A stretch of DNA of 40,879 bases from Hydrogeniiclostridium mannosilyticum (GCF_003268275.1 NZ_QLYR01000014.1:1-40879), one strand, 5' to 3'. Positions 16,505 to 25,083 are shown, counted from the first letter of the stretch. Made by a program: numbers and translations. Notes: a model not told the origin generated them from the letters alone.

Positions 16505-16554
16505 AAAAATCCCCGAAGCCGATCAGCCGCGTTACGGCAAAACCGGCTTCGGGG
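16505..16554 (-). terminator. Terminator of the marR-ABC exporter operon
   Basis: CCCCGAAGCCG (16511-16521) and CGGCTTCGGGG (16544-16554) form a perfect 11-bp stem, followed leftward by A-TTTTT. It lies 22 bases beyond the last ABC gene. Confidence 0.85.
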
Positions 16555-16575
16555 ACAGCAGTGTAAAGGCGCAGG

Positions 16576-18507
16576 CTAATCCAGCTCCAGTGCACCAGTA
16601 TACAGCTGATAGTAAGTCCCCTTCAGCTTGATGAGATCCTCATGAGTACCACGCTCAATAATTTTACCGTGATCCAGTACCATAATAGCGTTGGCGTTTT
16701 GAACGGTAGACAGGCGGTGCGCAATGACAAACACGGTACGTCCAGTCATCAGCGCATCCATGCCGCGCTGTACAATCGCCTCGGTACGCGTATCAATCGA
16801 GCTGGTTGCCTCGTCCAGAATCATTACAGGCGGGTCGGCTACAGCTGCACGTGCAATGGCGAGCAGCTGGCGCTGCCCTTGACTGAGGTTCGCGCCATTG
16901 CCCTGCAGCATAGTGTTATAGCCCTCTGGCAACCGGCGAATAAAGTCATCTGCGCCGGCGAGCTTCGCCGCCGCGATACATTCCTCATCGCTCGCCTCCA
17001 GATAGCCGTAACGGATGTTTTCCATCACCGTACCGGTAAAGAGGTTTGTATCCTGCAATACAATTCCCAGACTACGGCGCAAATCAGCCTTTTTAATCTT
17101 GTTAATATTGATGCCGTCGTAACGGATTTTGCCGTCCTCAATATCATAGAAGCGGTTGATCAAGTTTGTAATGGTGGTTTTACCCGCGCCCGTGGAGCCA
17201 ACAAAGGCCACCTTCTGTCCCGGCTTTGCATACAGAGAAATGTTGTGCAGCACCATCTTTTCCGGCGAGTAGCCAAAATCCACATCATAGAAGCGCACAT
17301 CGCCCTGTAGACGGGTATAGGTGGTGGTACCGTCATGGTGCGGATGCTTCCACGCCCAAATATTAGTGCGCTCCTTGCACTCGCTAATACTGCCATCGGG
17401 ATTTTCTTTTGCGTTCACCAGAGTAACATAACCATCATCTGCCTCCGGTTCCTGATCCAGCAACGCAAAAATGCGGTGCGCGCCCGCAAGGCCCATAATG
17501 ACCATATTGATCTGGTTAGACACCTGGCCGATAGAGCCCGCAAACTGTTTGGTCATATTCAGAAAAGGCACCACGATGCTGATGCTGAAAACCATGCCGG
17601 AAATGCTGATATTAGGCACATCCGTCAGCAGCAGCGCGCCGCCTACCAGCGCCACAACAACATACATAACATTGCCGATATTACCCATCAGAGGCATCAA
17701 AATGTTGGCGAATCGGTTGCCGTTGCGAGCGTTAAAGAAGATTTCGCCGTTCACCTTGTCAAAGTCCGCCTTGGCGCCCTTCTCATGGCAAAACACCTTA
17801 ATGACCTTTTGACCGGTCATCATCTCCTCCATAAATGCTTCAGCCTTGGCAATCGTAACCTGCTGGCGCAGGAAATATTTAGAGGAACGATTGGTGATAG
17901 CCCGCGCGGCAAACGCCATGCAGACTACTCCGGCCACTACAACCAAGCCAAGGATAATGCTGTAATACATCATGATGCCAAACACAGTCAGCAGCGTAAT
18001 ACCAGAAATTAAAATCTGCGGCAGGCTTTGGCTGATAAGCTGGCGCAGGGTATCCACGTCGTTGGTATAATAGCTCATAATATCGCCATGGCCATTGGTG
18101 TCGAAGTATTTAATGGGCAGGTCCTGCATGCGGCTAAACATTTTTTCACGCATCTTTTTCAAGGATCCCTGCGTAATGATAGCCATCATTTGAGTATAAA
18201 AAGCACCGGCGATCAAACTGATAATATACATCACAACCAAGATAGCTACATATGTAAAAATCTGTCCGGCCACGGCTGTCCAATCGCCACTCTTGTAGGC
18301 CCCGTCAACAACGGCAATTACATTCTGCATAAATATCGAAGGGATGGAGCTGACGATGGCATTGATCAGGATGCATACCAACGTGACGGGCAGCAGCACC
18401 GGGTAGAACTCAAACAATGTGCGCAGCAGCCGGAACAGTACCCCCTTCGGAGCACGCTGCCCCCGGGCTGTGGTTGCAGGAGCGGCCGTGTTTTTATTTT
18501 TCGCCAT
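16576..18507 (-). CDS. ABC exporter half-transporter, catalytic-site subunit
   Basis: A 643-residue type-IV ABC exporter half with an N-terminal six-helix transmembrane domain and a C-terminal nucleotide-binding domain. Walker A is GSTGAGKTT. The signature is the variant LSQGQ, and Walker B VMILDEATSSID keeps the catalytic Glu. Before the NBD lies a linker of about 40 residues (NAKENPDGSISECKE to HHDGTTTYTRLQG) seen in many clostridial members. It pairs with the next protein as a heterodimer of the TM287/288, LmrCD and BmrCD kind, probably exporting drugs or amphiphiles. ATG 18507 is chosen: AGGTGA lies just upstream, the protein then starts MAKNKN, and it overlaps the preceding stop by 14 bases, indicating coupled translation. 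Confidence 0.92.
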   Translation of the reverse strand: MAKNKNTAAPATTARGQRAPKGVLFRLLRTLFEFYPVLLPVTLVCILINAIVSSIPSIFMQNVIAVVDGAYKSGDWTAVAGQIFTYVAILVVMYIISLIAGAFYTQMMAIITQGSLKKMREKMFSRMQDLPIKYFDTNGHGDIMSYYTNDVDTLRQLISQSLPQILISGITLLTVFGIMMYYSIILGLVVVAGVVCMAFAARAITNRSSKYFLRQQVTIAKAEAFMEEMMTGQKVIKVFCHEKGAKADFDKVNGEIFFNARNGNRFANILMPLMGNIGNVMYVVVALVGGALLLTDVPNISISGMVFSISIVVPFLNMTKQFAGSIGQVSNQINMVIMGLAGAHRIFALLDQEPEADDGYVTLVNAKENPDGSISECKERTNIWAWKHPHHDGTTTYTRLQGDVRFYDVDFGYSPEKMVLHNISLYAKPGQKVAFVGSTGAGKTTITNLINRFYDIEDGKIRYDGININKIKKADLRRSLGIVLQDTNLFTGTVMENIRYGYLEASDEECIAAAKLAGADDFIRRLPEGYNTMLQGNGANLSQGQRQLLAIARAAVADPPVMILDEATSSIDTRTEAIVQRGMDALMTGRTVFVIAHRLSTVQNANAIMVLDHGKIIERGTHEDLIKLKGTYYQLYTGALELD

Positions 18508-20242
18508 CTTGATCACCTGCCTTGTTCTGGGAAGTATATACCTCACGGTAGATTTCACTGGTCTTCATCAGTTCGTCATGGCTGCCAACAGCACTGATAC
18601 GCCCGCCGTCCATTACAATAATGCGGTCGGCATCCTGCACCGAAGCAACGCGCTGCGCAATAATAATTTTTGTGGTTTTAGGGATAAAATCCCGGAAGCC
18701 CTGACGAATCAGCGCATCCGTACGGGTGTCCACGGCACTGGTGGAATCATCCAAAATCAGCACTTTGGGTTTTTTCAACAGCGCACGCGCAATACACAGA
18801 CGCTGCTTCTGCCCGCCGGAAACATTGGAGCCGCCCTGTTCAATCCAGGTATCATATTTATTCGGAAATTGCTGAATAAACTCATCGGCTTGTGCAAGCT
18901 TGCAGGCCTCCAGCATTTCCTCGTCGGTAGCCTCAGGGTTGCCCCAGCGCAGGTTATCCTTAATGGTGCCGGAAAACAGCACGTTTTTCTGCAGCACCAC
19001 TGCTACATTGTTGCGCAGGGAGTCCAGGTCATACCGGCGTACATCCTTGCCGCCTACTTTAACGCAGCCCTCGGTAACATCATACAGTCGGGGAATCAAC
19101 TGCACCAATGTGGACTTGGAAGAGCCTGTCCCACCTAAAACACCAATGAGCTCTCCAGAGCGAATATGTAGATCTACGCCTGACAAGGCCATGCGCTCTG
19201 CCTTTTGGGAATACTTAAAGCTGACGTGGTCAAAATCAATAGATCCGTCCGCCACCTCGGTAAGGGCGCCCTCCGGGCTGACCAAGGTACTTTTCTCTTG
19301 CAGCACCTCCACAATCCGCTCCGCGGATTCCAGCGACATGGTAATCATAACAAATACCATGGAAAGCATCATCAAGCTCATCAAAATCTGAAAGCTGTAG
19401 GTCAAAATTGCGGACATCTGCCCCACAGCAATTTCCGTGCCCCGGCTGGTAATAACCGCATAGGAACCAAACGAAAGCACAAAAACCATACCGGCGTATA
19501 CACAGAACTGCATCATGGGGTTATTAAGCGCCATAATGCGCTCAGCCCGGGTAAAGTCTTTGCAAACATCCTCTGCGGCAGCAGTAAATTTCTTTTTTTC
19601 ATAATCTTCCCGCACATAACTTTTAACAACCCGCATAGCCTGCACATTCTCCTGCACCGAGTCATTCAACGCATCATATTTGCGGAATACACGGCGGAAA
19701 ATAGGCGTAGCCTTGCGTATAACCAGAACCAGCCCCACCCCCAGCAGCGGGATGGTGACCAAGAAGATCATTGCCAGCCGTCCGCCCATGGCAAAGCCCA
19801 TGATAAACGAGAAAATCATCATCAACGGGCCCCGGATAGCCACACGGATGATCATCATAAAGGACATCTGTACATTTACCACGTCGGTTGTCATACGGGT
19901 AACCAAGCTGGAAACTGAGAATTTATCAATATTCTCAAAGGAATAATCCTGAATACGATAGAACATATCCTGGCGCAGGTTGCGCGCAAAGCCGGTGGAA
20001 GCCGTGGCGCAGGTGTTACCTGCCGCAACGCCGAAAGCCAGCGACAGAATAGCCATAACAACCAGCTGGATGCCATAGTTGACAATAACCTCCATGCTGC
20101 ATCCCGCCTGCATTTCATTTACCAAATTGGCGATGACAAAAGGGATAATACATTCTAAAACCACTTCAACGATAACTAAAAGAGGCGTTAAAATAGCCGA
20201 TTTTTTATACTCGCGTATGCTGCGAGCAAGGACTTTTATCAT
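18494..20242 (-). CDS. ABC exporter half-transporter, degenerate-site subunit
   Basis: A 582-residue TMD-NBD half-transporter. Walker A is GGTGSSKST, the signature is VSGGQKQR, and Walker B reads VLILDDSTSAVD, with Asp where the catalytic Glu belongs. This is the hallmark of the non-hydrolysing ATP site in heterodimeric exporters. The partner encoded downstream has the intact Glu and the complementary variant signature, so the pair should form one degenerate and one active site. GGAGG lies nine bases before the ATG. The gene follows the MarR regulator by 89 bases. Multidrug or antimicrobial-peptide export is likely; the substrate is unknown. Confidence 0.92.
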   Translation of the reverse strand: MIKVLARSIREYKKSAILTPLLVIVEVVLECIIPFVIANLVNEMQAGCSMEVIVNYGIQLVVMAILSLAFGVAAGNTCATASTGFARNLRQDMFYRIQDYSFENIDKFSVSSLVTRMTTDVVNVQMSFMMIIRVAIRGPLMMIFSFIMGFAMGGRLAMIFLVTIPLLGVGLVLVIRKATPIFRRVFRKYDALNDSVQENVQAMRVVKSYVREDYEKKKFTAAAEDVCKDFTRAERIMALNNPMMQFCVYAGMVFVLSFGSYAVITSRGTEIAVGQMSAILTYSFQILMSLMMLSMVFVMITMSLESAERIVEVLQEKSTLVSPEGALTEVADGSIDFDHVSFKYSQKAERMALSGVDLHIRSGELIGVLGGTGSSKSTLVQLIPRLYDVTEGCVKVGGKDVRRYDLDSLRNNVAVVLQKNVLFSGTIKDNLRWGNPEATDEEMLEACKLAQADEFIQQFPNKYDTWIEQGGSNVSGGQKQRLCIARALLKKPKVLILDDSTSAVDTRTDALIRQGFRDFIPKTTKIIIAQRVASVQDADRIIVMDGGRISAVGSHDELMKTSEIYREVYTSQNKAGDQDGEK

Positions 20243-20331
20243 GTGCTACATTCCTCCAAACCATGGCGCCGCTTATTGATGGCACAGGCGGCCCGGCATA
20301 AAATGATTAATAGGACTTTCAGGCCGGCGGC

Positions 20332-20757
20332 CTATTCATTGAGATTGGCATACATACGCGCAGCACTCTCCTGAAACAACGCGATCTGTGCACTGGACAG
20401 GCCGCTGGTAAGCCTCTGTTCGGTCTGGCGAAGATACTCCCCGATTTGAGCATCCAGATTCGCTGCTTTGTCTGTGGGAATCAAACTTTTCATCCGCGCA
20501 TCATTGGCCGCGCTCTCCCGTAGAATAAGGCCGTTCTTTTCCATCAGCTGCAAAATGCCGGTTGCCGTAGAGCGGCTTAAACCGAAAGCGCCTTCTACAT
20601 CGCGTTGAAAAACCGGCTCAGCGGCGTATTTTACAAGGATATAGTGCATGACACGGCTCTGCATTCCAGTGAGCCCTAAATCCTGCATATTCGCATTCAT
20701 ACGCTTTTTAATCTTGCGGGATAGGATATTGATCCACATACCACAATCCTTTTCCAC
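20332..20757 (-). CDS. MarR family transcriptional regulator
   Basis: A 141-residue winged helix-turn-helix repressor. The core shows LGLTGMQSRVMHYIL, then DVEGAFGLSRSTATGILQLMEKNGLILRE as the recognition helix and wing, with flanking dimerisation helices. It starts at GTG 20757 after a GGAGGGGAGG run. It is first in the transcript with the ABC pair, an arrangement usual for self-regulating MarR drug-efflux operons in which a ligand releases the repressor. A perfect consensus promoter with an inverted repeat just downstream fits tight repression. Confidence 0.92.
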   Translation of the reverse strand: MEKDCGMWINILSRKIKKRMNANMQDLGLTGMQSRVMHYILVKYAAEPVFQRDVEGAFGLSRSTATGILQLMEKNGLILRESAANDARMKSLIPTDKAANLDAQIGEYLRQTEQRLTSGLSSAQIALFQESAARMYANLNE

Positions 20758-20794
20758 CTGAGCCTCCCCTCCTTTCCTCTAGCACTGACATATT

Positions 20795-20811
20795 AACGCT
20801 TAAAAATCGTT
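20795..20811. promoter_or_regulatory. Candidate MarR operator
   Basis: AACG (20795-20798) and CGTT (20808-20811) flank a 9-base AT-rich centre, making an imperfect 17-bp inverted repeat. It lies about 10-25 bases downstream of the predicted start of transcription, in the position of a roadblock-type operator. The assignment rests on position and partial symmetry only. Confidence 0.35.
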
Positions 20812-20825
20812 CGTAACCGTACAAA

Positions 20826-20854
20826 ATTATAACGCAAGATGTAAATTTTGTCAA
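20826..20854 (-). promoter_or_regulatory. Perfect consensus promoter of the marR-ABC operon
   Basis: Reading leftward, TTGACA (20849-20854), 17 bases, TATAAT (20826-20831): both hexamers match the vegetative sigma consensus exactly. Such strength suggests that regulation is by repression. Confidence 0.88.
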
Positions 20855-21277
20855 TACGTCGTTCAGTTGCTTTTATTGGCGAAATATTTATATTTTTTGT
20901 GTAAATGTCATATTTTAATTTCTATAACAGCGATCAGGCAAACTTTTTGAAGAAGATTTCTGGTCTTTAAAGGCACTCTCTCCCATTCAAAAACTTCCTT
21001 TTCCAACAGTTAAACGCTCGGACCCGTTGCTTATAATACTAAAATCCCTATTGCGCCCAAGCTGTGTACAAAATTCCTCTTCGCCAGTCCTAAAAAGCGC
21101 CAGGGCCGGCAGCTGAGACAAATATATTTTCTATTCATATTCCCCAGCACAGAAACAACGCTTCCAACTGTTCCTATTTTACGCTGCATCGGCTATTTAC
21201 AAAAAGTTTACAGCCTTATAAAACAAATATTTTGCAGCGGCTGACAAGCCTTTACCATTCCTTAACAAAATACTGAT
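20855..21277. other. Intergenic region without a recognised gene
   Basis: About 420 bases between the marR and pyk promoters. I find no family-recognisable gene, no RNA motif and no repeat. One leftward 35-codon frame (21031-21138, starting MNRKYICLSC) exists, but its ribosome site is poor (GGGG only three bases from the ATG). A TATAAT on the + strand near 21031 lacks a good -35. Confidence 0.5.
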
Positions 21278-21306
21278 TTGCATTTTTCTTAGCTGCGATT
21301 TATAAT
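21278..21306 (+). promoter_or_regulatory. Promoter of pyk
   Basis: TTGCAT (21278-21283), 17 bases, TATAAT (21301-21306). The leader of about 65 nt contains the hairpin at 21336-21356. Confidence 0.8.
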
Positions 21307-21335
21307 AAAAAGGTATTAAAGATAGAAGATGAGAT

Positions 21336-21356
21336 GGTTTAAGACGCCCTTAAACC
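21336..21356 (+). promoter_or_regulatory. Leader hairpin / inverted repeat before pyk
   Basis: GGTTTAAG (21336-21343), a 5-base loop ACGCC, and CTTAAACC (21349-21356) form a perfect 8-bp stem that ends 22 bases before the ATG and just ahead of the ribosome site. There is no T-run. It could be a transcript-stabilising 5' hairpin or a DNA operator. Confidence 0.5.
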
Positions 21357-21378
21357 CGCGCACTTGAAAGGTGATTAT

Positions 21379-23142
21379 ATGAGAAGAACTAAAATTATTT
21401 GTACGCTTGGCCCCTCTACCGATAAAGACGACGTTCTGCGCCAGCTGATGCTGACCGGCATGGATGTGGCACGCCTGAACTTTTCCCATCAAACGCATCA
21501 AGAGCAAAAGGTCCGCGTTGAGGCTGTGAAAAAAATCCGTGAAGAGCTGAAGCTCCCCATCGCTCTCCTGCTCGACACCAAGGGTCCGGAAATTCGTTTA
21601 AAAGATTTCAGCACCCCAAAGGTGTTTTTGCAGGAAGGAAAAACCTTTACACTGACCACCCGGGATGTTATGGGCGATGAAACCATTGCCGCAATAACCT
21701 TTCAGCATCTGCCCTCAGAAGTCTACAGCGGAGCTAAAATTCTGATTGACGACGGCTTAATTGAGCTGAGGGTCGATTCCTGCACAGAGACGGATATTCT
21801 CTGTACCGTCGTTAACGGGGGGAATATCTCCGCTCATAAGGGTATTAATGTGCCCGGCATCCAGCTTTCTCTTCCATTCATCAGCGATCAGGATAAGAAG
21901 GACATCGCCTTTGCCGTAGAGCAGGATTTCGACTTCATTGCCGCCTCCTTTACCCGTTCCGCGCAGGATATTCTTGATATGCGTGCCTTGCTTGAAAAGC
22001 ACAATTGCAATAATATTCGGATTATTGCTAAAATTGAAAACTCCGAGGGTGTTGATAATATTGATGAAATCATCCGTGTTTCGGATGGCATCATGGTCGC
22101 GCGCGGAGACTTGGGGGTTGAAATCCCGCTGGAGGATATTCCCGTCATTCAAAAAAAACTGATTAAAAAAGCATATAACGCTGGTCTTCAGGTCATTACC
22201 GCCACCCAGATGCTGGATTCTATGATGAAAAACCCGCGTCCCACTAGGGCTGAGACCACCGACGTCGCCAATGCCATTTACGACGGTACCAGCGCCATTA
22301 TGCTTAGTGGAGAGACCGCTGCCGGCGACTACCCCATCCAGGCTCTGAAAACTATGTCTATTATTGCTGAGCGGACCGAGCTGGACATTGACTATAAGGA
22401 GCGTTTTCGAAAGCGCGGCGTGATAGAACAACCCAATGTGACCTCCGCTATTTCACATGCCACCTGCACAACAGCCCATGACTTGGGCGCCGCAGCCATT
22501 ATAACGGTAACAAAATCGGGCAAAACAGCACGCATGATTTCTAAATACCGGCCGCTCTGCCCCATTATCAGTGGAACCACCGAACCAAAGGTACAGCGCC
22601 AGATGAACCTCTCATGGGGAGTTATTCCCATTATGGTAGAAGAAAAGGATAATACCGACGAGCTATTTGAGCACGTTGTAGAAGTCGCCAGAAAGCAAAC
22701 CCTTGTACAAAATGGAGATTTGTGCGTCATTACCGCTGGGGTGCCGCTCGGGGTATCCGGTACTACGAACCTGCTAAAGGTCCAACTTGTAGGGGATGTT
22801 CTTGTTTCCGGCATCGGCGTGGGCGGCAGTGCGATTTGCGGCACCCTCTGCGTCTGTACCTCTGAAGAGGATGCCTGGCAAACCTACAAAAGCGGGGACA
22901 TTCTGGTGCTCCCGCAGACCAATAACGACCTGCTTCCACTGCTGAGAACCTGCTCAGCCATCATCACAGAATCAGGCAGCGTAAACTCCCACTCCGCAAT
23001 TGTGGGCCTGACCCTGGAAAAACCCGTTATTGTCGGCGCCGAACACGCGACCAAAATTTTGAAAAGCGGAACGGCTGTTACTGTAGACGCCGCACGCGGC
23101 ATCGTTTTTAGTGGAATCGAAAAGAAAAAAAAGAATCTATAA
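21379..23142 (+). CDS. pyk: Pyruvate kinase with C-terminal PEP-utiliser domain
   Basis: Pyruvate kinase makes pyruvate and ATP from phosphoenolpyruvate and ADP, the last step of glycolysis. The 587 residues include the TIM-barrel (KIICTLGPSTD at the N-terminus, IAKIENSEGVDNI with the catalytic Lys, MVARGDLGVEIP), the B domain (GGNISAHKGINVPG), the C domain (TKSGKTARMISKYRP) and an extra C-terminal domain like the phosphohistidine domain of PEP-utilising enzymes (SGSVNSHSAIVG, KPVIVGAEHATKILKSG). This extension is usual in Bacilli and Clostridia. ATG 21379 is taken: AAAGGTGAT precedes it by six bases, whereas an in-frame TTG at 21364 lies over that site. It is a single-gene unit. Confidence 0.96.
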   Translation: MRRTKIICTLGPSTDKDDVLRQLMLTGMDVARLNFSHQTHQEQKVRVEAVKKIREELKLPIALLLDTKGPEIRLKDFSTPKVFLQEGKTFTLTTRDVMGDETIAAITFQHLPSEVYSGAKILIDDGLIELRVDSCTETDILCTVVNGGNISAHKGINVPGIQLSLPFISDQDKKDIAFAVEQDFDFIAASFTRSAQDILDMRALLEKHNCNNIRIIAKIENSEGVDNIDEIIRVSDGIMVARGDLGVEIPLEDIPVIQKKLIKKAYNAGLQVITATQMLDSMMKNPRPTRAETTDVANAIYDGTSAIMLSGETAAGDYPIQALKTMSIIAERTELDIDYKERFRKRGVIEQPNVTSAISHATCTTAHDLGAAAIITVTKSGKTARMISKYRPLCPIISGTTEPKVQRQMNLSWGVIPIMVEEKDNTDELFEHVVEVARKQTLVQNGDLCVITAGVPLGVSGTTNLLKVQLVGDVLVSGIGVGGSAICGTLCVCTSEEDAWQTYKSGDILVLPQTNNDLLPLLRTCSAIITESGSVNSHSAIVGLTLEKPVIVGAEHATKILKSGTAVTVDAARGIVFSGIEKKKKNL

Positions 23143-23180
23143 AATAATCCTTGTTTGTCAATGCCTCACAGGATAATCAT

Positions 23181-23230
23181 ACAGCGCCCTATGCGGAGGA
23201 TTATTCCGTATAGGGCGCTGTATTTTATTT
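23181..23230 (+). terminator. Terminator of pyk (shared with convergent comEA)
   Basis: ACAGCGCCCTAT (23181-23192) pairs with ATAGGGCGCTGT (23210-23221), extended by one G-T pair and CGGA/TCCG around a 7-base loop. The tail ATTTTATTT is T-rich but interrupted. It lies between two convergent genes and may serve both. Confidence 0.75.
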
Positions 23231-23255
23231 GATGTCAAAAGTCACGCTTTACCCG

Positions 23256-23627
23256 TTAAACAGTGATATAAGCCTTCATTTTCTCAAAGGTTTTCTCGCC
23301 GATTCGATTGACGCTCATAATTTCCTCAGGAGATCGGAAAGGCCCGTTCTCCTCTCTATACGCAATAATTTCCGCAGCTATCGCGGGACCGATTCCCGGG
23401 AGCGTATCCAGCTCTTCTTCAGAGGCCGTATTAATATTAACCACCCCTATAGCCGGGGATTCCGTCTTATCCGCCCCGGAGTCCACGGCTATCTCAGCCT
23501 GCGAGGCCGCAAAATATTGATAGCCGGAGGCATCGGGAACAAAAAATGCGTTGTAACCGATGATCATCGCACATAAGATTGCTGCTACCACGATCAGTGC
23601 TTTTAGCTGCTTTGTTTCACCTTCCAA
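23256..23627 (-). CDS. comEA: ComEA-type helix-hairpin-helix DNA-binding protein
   Basis: A 123-residue protein with an N-terminal membrane anchor (about residues 9-27, LKALIVVAAILCAMIIGYNAF), a short low-complexity linker, and a C-terminal ComEA helix-hairpin-helix domain (VVNINTASEEELDTLPGIG, PAIAAEIIAYREENGPF, IMSVNRIGEKTFEKM). In competent bacteria ComEA binds incoming double-stranded DNA outside the membrane and feeds it to ComEC. Neither the SLBB/DUF section found in many full-length ComEA proteins nor comEC is present here. The start is TTG at 23627, with AGGA nine bases upstream. It lies 39 bases after rluD and may be cotranscribed. Confidence 0.88.
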   Translation of the reverse strand: MEGETKQLKALIVVAAILCAMIIGYNAFFVPDASGYQYFAASQAEIAVDSGADKTESPAIGVVNINTASEEELDTLPGIGPAIAAEIIAYREENGPFRSPEEIMSVNRIGEKTFEKMKAYITV

Positions 23628-23666
23628 AACTTCACATCCTTTTATCGGAATAGGAGAATTGAATGA

Positions 23667-24584
23667 TTAAATCCGGCGTAACCGCTCCAAAAACGCAGTA
23701 AAATAAGACGGAAGCGCACTTTCAAAAGAAAGATATTGACGAGTGCGCGGATGAATAAAGCCAATAAAGCGCGCATGCAAACATTGCCCGCCCAAATCAG
23801 GTGTTTTTTTCGGCCCATATACCGGGTCACCGGCAACAGGGTGGCCAAGATATGTCATATGTACCCTGATTTGATGCGTGCGGCCAGTCTCCAACCTTAA
23901 ACGAAGATGGGTGAAGGCGCCAAAGCGCTCTAAAACCTCGTAATGAGTGACTGCAGGCCTGGAGGCCTTATTCGTGACCGCCATTTTCTTTCGTTCTGTT
24001 GGATGGCGGCCAATCGGCGCATCCACAGTACCGGAATCCTGCCGTAAATTGCCATGCACTACAGCCTCATACATCCTGGTAAAACTATGCTCTTTAATTT
24101 GCTGTGCAAGGTGCTGATGCGCAAAATCATTCTTGGCGACAATTAAAAGGCCGCTGGTGTCTTTATCAATCCGATGTACAATTCCTGGACGAATTACCCC
24201 GTTTATACCGGAAAGAGAGTCCCCGCAATGTGCCAGCAAGGCGTTTACCAGGGTACCCGAGTGGTTCCCTGCTGCCGGATGTACCACCATCCCCTTTGGC
24301 TTATTAACCACCAGCAAGTCATCGTCTTCATAAAGAATATCCAGTGGAATCGCCTCCGGAGCTACCGTCAGCGCTTCCGGTTCGGGCAGCGTAAGCTGCA
24401 TTCGGTCTCCAGCCTGTAGGCGTTCACTTTTACCGGCGGGTTTCCCGTTTTTCAGTATCAAGCCTTTTGCCGCTAGGTTCTCTGCCGCGGAGCGCGTTAA
24501 GCCCAAGCTACAGCCGCTAATATATTTATCTACACGCATTCCCACAGACTCAGAATCAACATCCCACTCAAACCGGCGTTCCAT
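23667..24584 (-). CDS. rluD: RluD/YlyB family RNA pseudouridine synthase
   Basis: This 305-residue enzyme isomerises uridine to pseudouridine, probably in 23S rRNA. An N-terminal S4 RNA-binding domain (RVDKYISGCSLGLTRSAAENLAAKGLI) is followed by the RluA-type catalytic core with NKPKGMVVHPAAGN and the catalytic Asp140 in HRIDKDTSGLLIVAK. ATG at 24584 is used: AAGGGA lies a few bases before it and the S4 domain follows. Twenty more upstream codons in frame overlap lspA and are basic, non-family sequence. It begins four bases after the lspA stop; lspA next to this synthase (ylyB in Bacillus) is a conserved Firmicutes pair. Exact target uridines are not predictable. Confidence 0.93.
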   Translation of the reverse strand: MERRFEWDVDSESVGMRVDKYISGCSLGLTRSAAENLAAKGLILKNGKPAGKSERLQAGDRMQLTLPEPEALTVAPEAIPLDILYEDDDLLVVNKPKGMVVHPAAGNHSGTLVNALLAHCGDSLSGINGVIRPGIVHRIDKDTSGLLIVAKNDFAHQHLAQQIKEHSFTRMYEAVVHGNLRQDSGTVDAPIGRHPTERKKMAVTNKASRPAVTHYEVLERFGAFTHLRLRLETGRTHQIRVHMTYLGHPVAGDPVYGPKKTPDLGGQCLHARFIGFIHPRTRQYLSFESALPSYFTAFLERLRRI

Positions 24585-24588
24585 AAGC

Positions 24589-25083
24589 TCATCCCTTATC
24601 GTCGACAGGCGCCGAACCCCCGTCTTGCTTTTTTTCCTTTCCATAGAAAAAGAAAATAAATATAAATAAGAATAGAGTGCCTACCACCACACAACAGTCC
24701 GCAAAATTAAAGATCGGTGGAAAAAAGCTGACATGAAGGTAATCCACGACAAATCCGTTTAAAACCCGGTCGATTAAATTGCCGACGCCTCCGCCTATAA
24801 TCAGAGAAATCGCTGTGTAGGAGATAAAATTGTGGCGCTTAAAGCGAAAGAGGAGGAACAATAGCACAACCATTGCAACTGCCGTCATAACAATAAAAAA
24901 CCAACGCTGATTCGCCAAAACACCGAAAGCTGCTCCCCGATTTTCAAGATAGGTCAGATTGAACAGGCCGGGGATTACCTCCACATCGGCCACCGGCTTC
25001 AGATATAAAACCACATGATACTTAATCACCTGGTCAATAATAACAGACAGAACAGCACCAATTAAAACAATTGCCGGCGCCAC
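24589..25083 (-). CDS. lspA: Lipoprotein signal peptidase (signal peptidase II)
   Basis: This 164-residue membrane aspartyl protease removes the signal peptide of prolipoproteins after lipid attachment. Four transmembrane segments are visible. The conserved boxes are VIIDQVIKY, YLENRGAAFG, the first catalytic Asp in GGGVGNLIDR (D105), and the second in FNFADCCVVVG (D129). A Lys/Asp-rich cytoplasmic tail follows. The start is GTG 25083, seven bases after GGAGG. It is upstream of rluD, and separated from divIVA by a terminator at 25162-25198. A TATAAT (near 25136-25141, leftward) could serve as promoter, but a -35 is not clear. Confidence 0.96.
   Translation of the reverse strand: MAPAIVLIGAVLSVIIDQVIKYHVVLYLKPVADVEVIPGLFNLTYLENRGAAFGVLANQRWFFIVMTAVAMVVLLFLLFRFKRHNFISYTAISLIIGGGVGNLIDRVLNGFVVDYLHVSFFPPIFNFADCCVVVGTLFLFIFIFFFYGKEKKQDGGSAPVDDKG

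Noticed and set aside
17335-18012. 225-codon open frame on the + strand, rich in His and Asn
   Set aside because: It is the antisense of the ABC exporter transmembrane domain; the composition is that of a complement frame.
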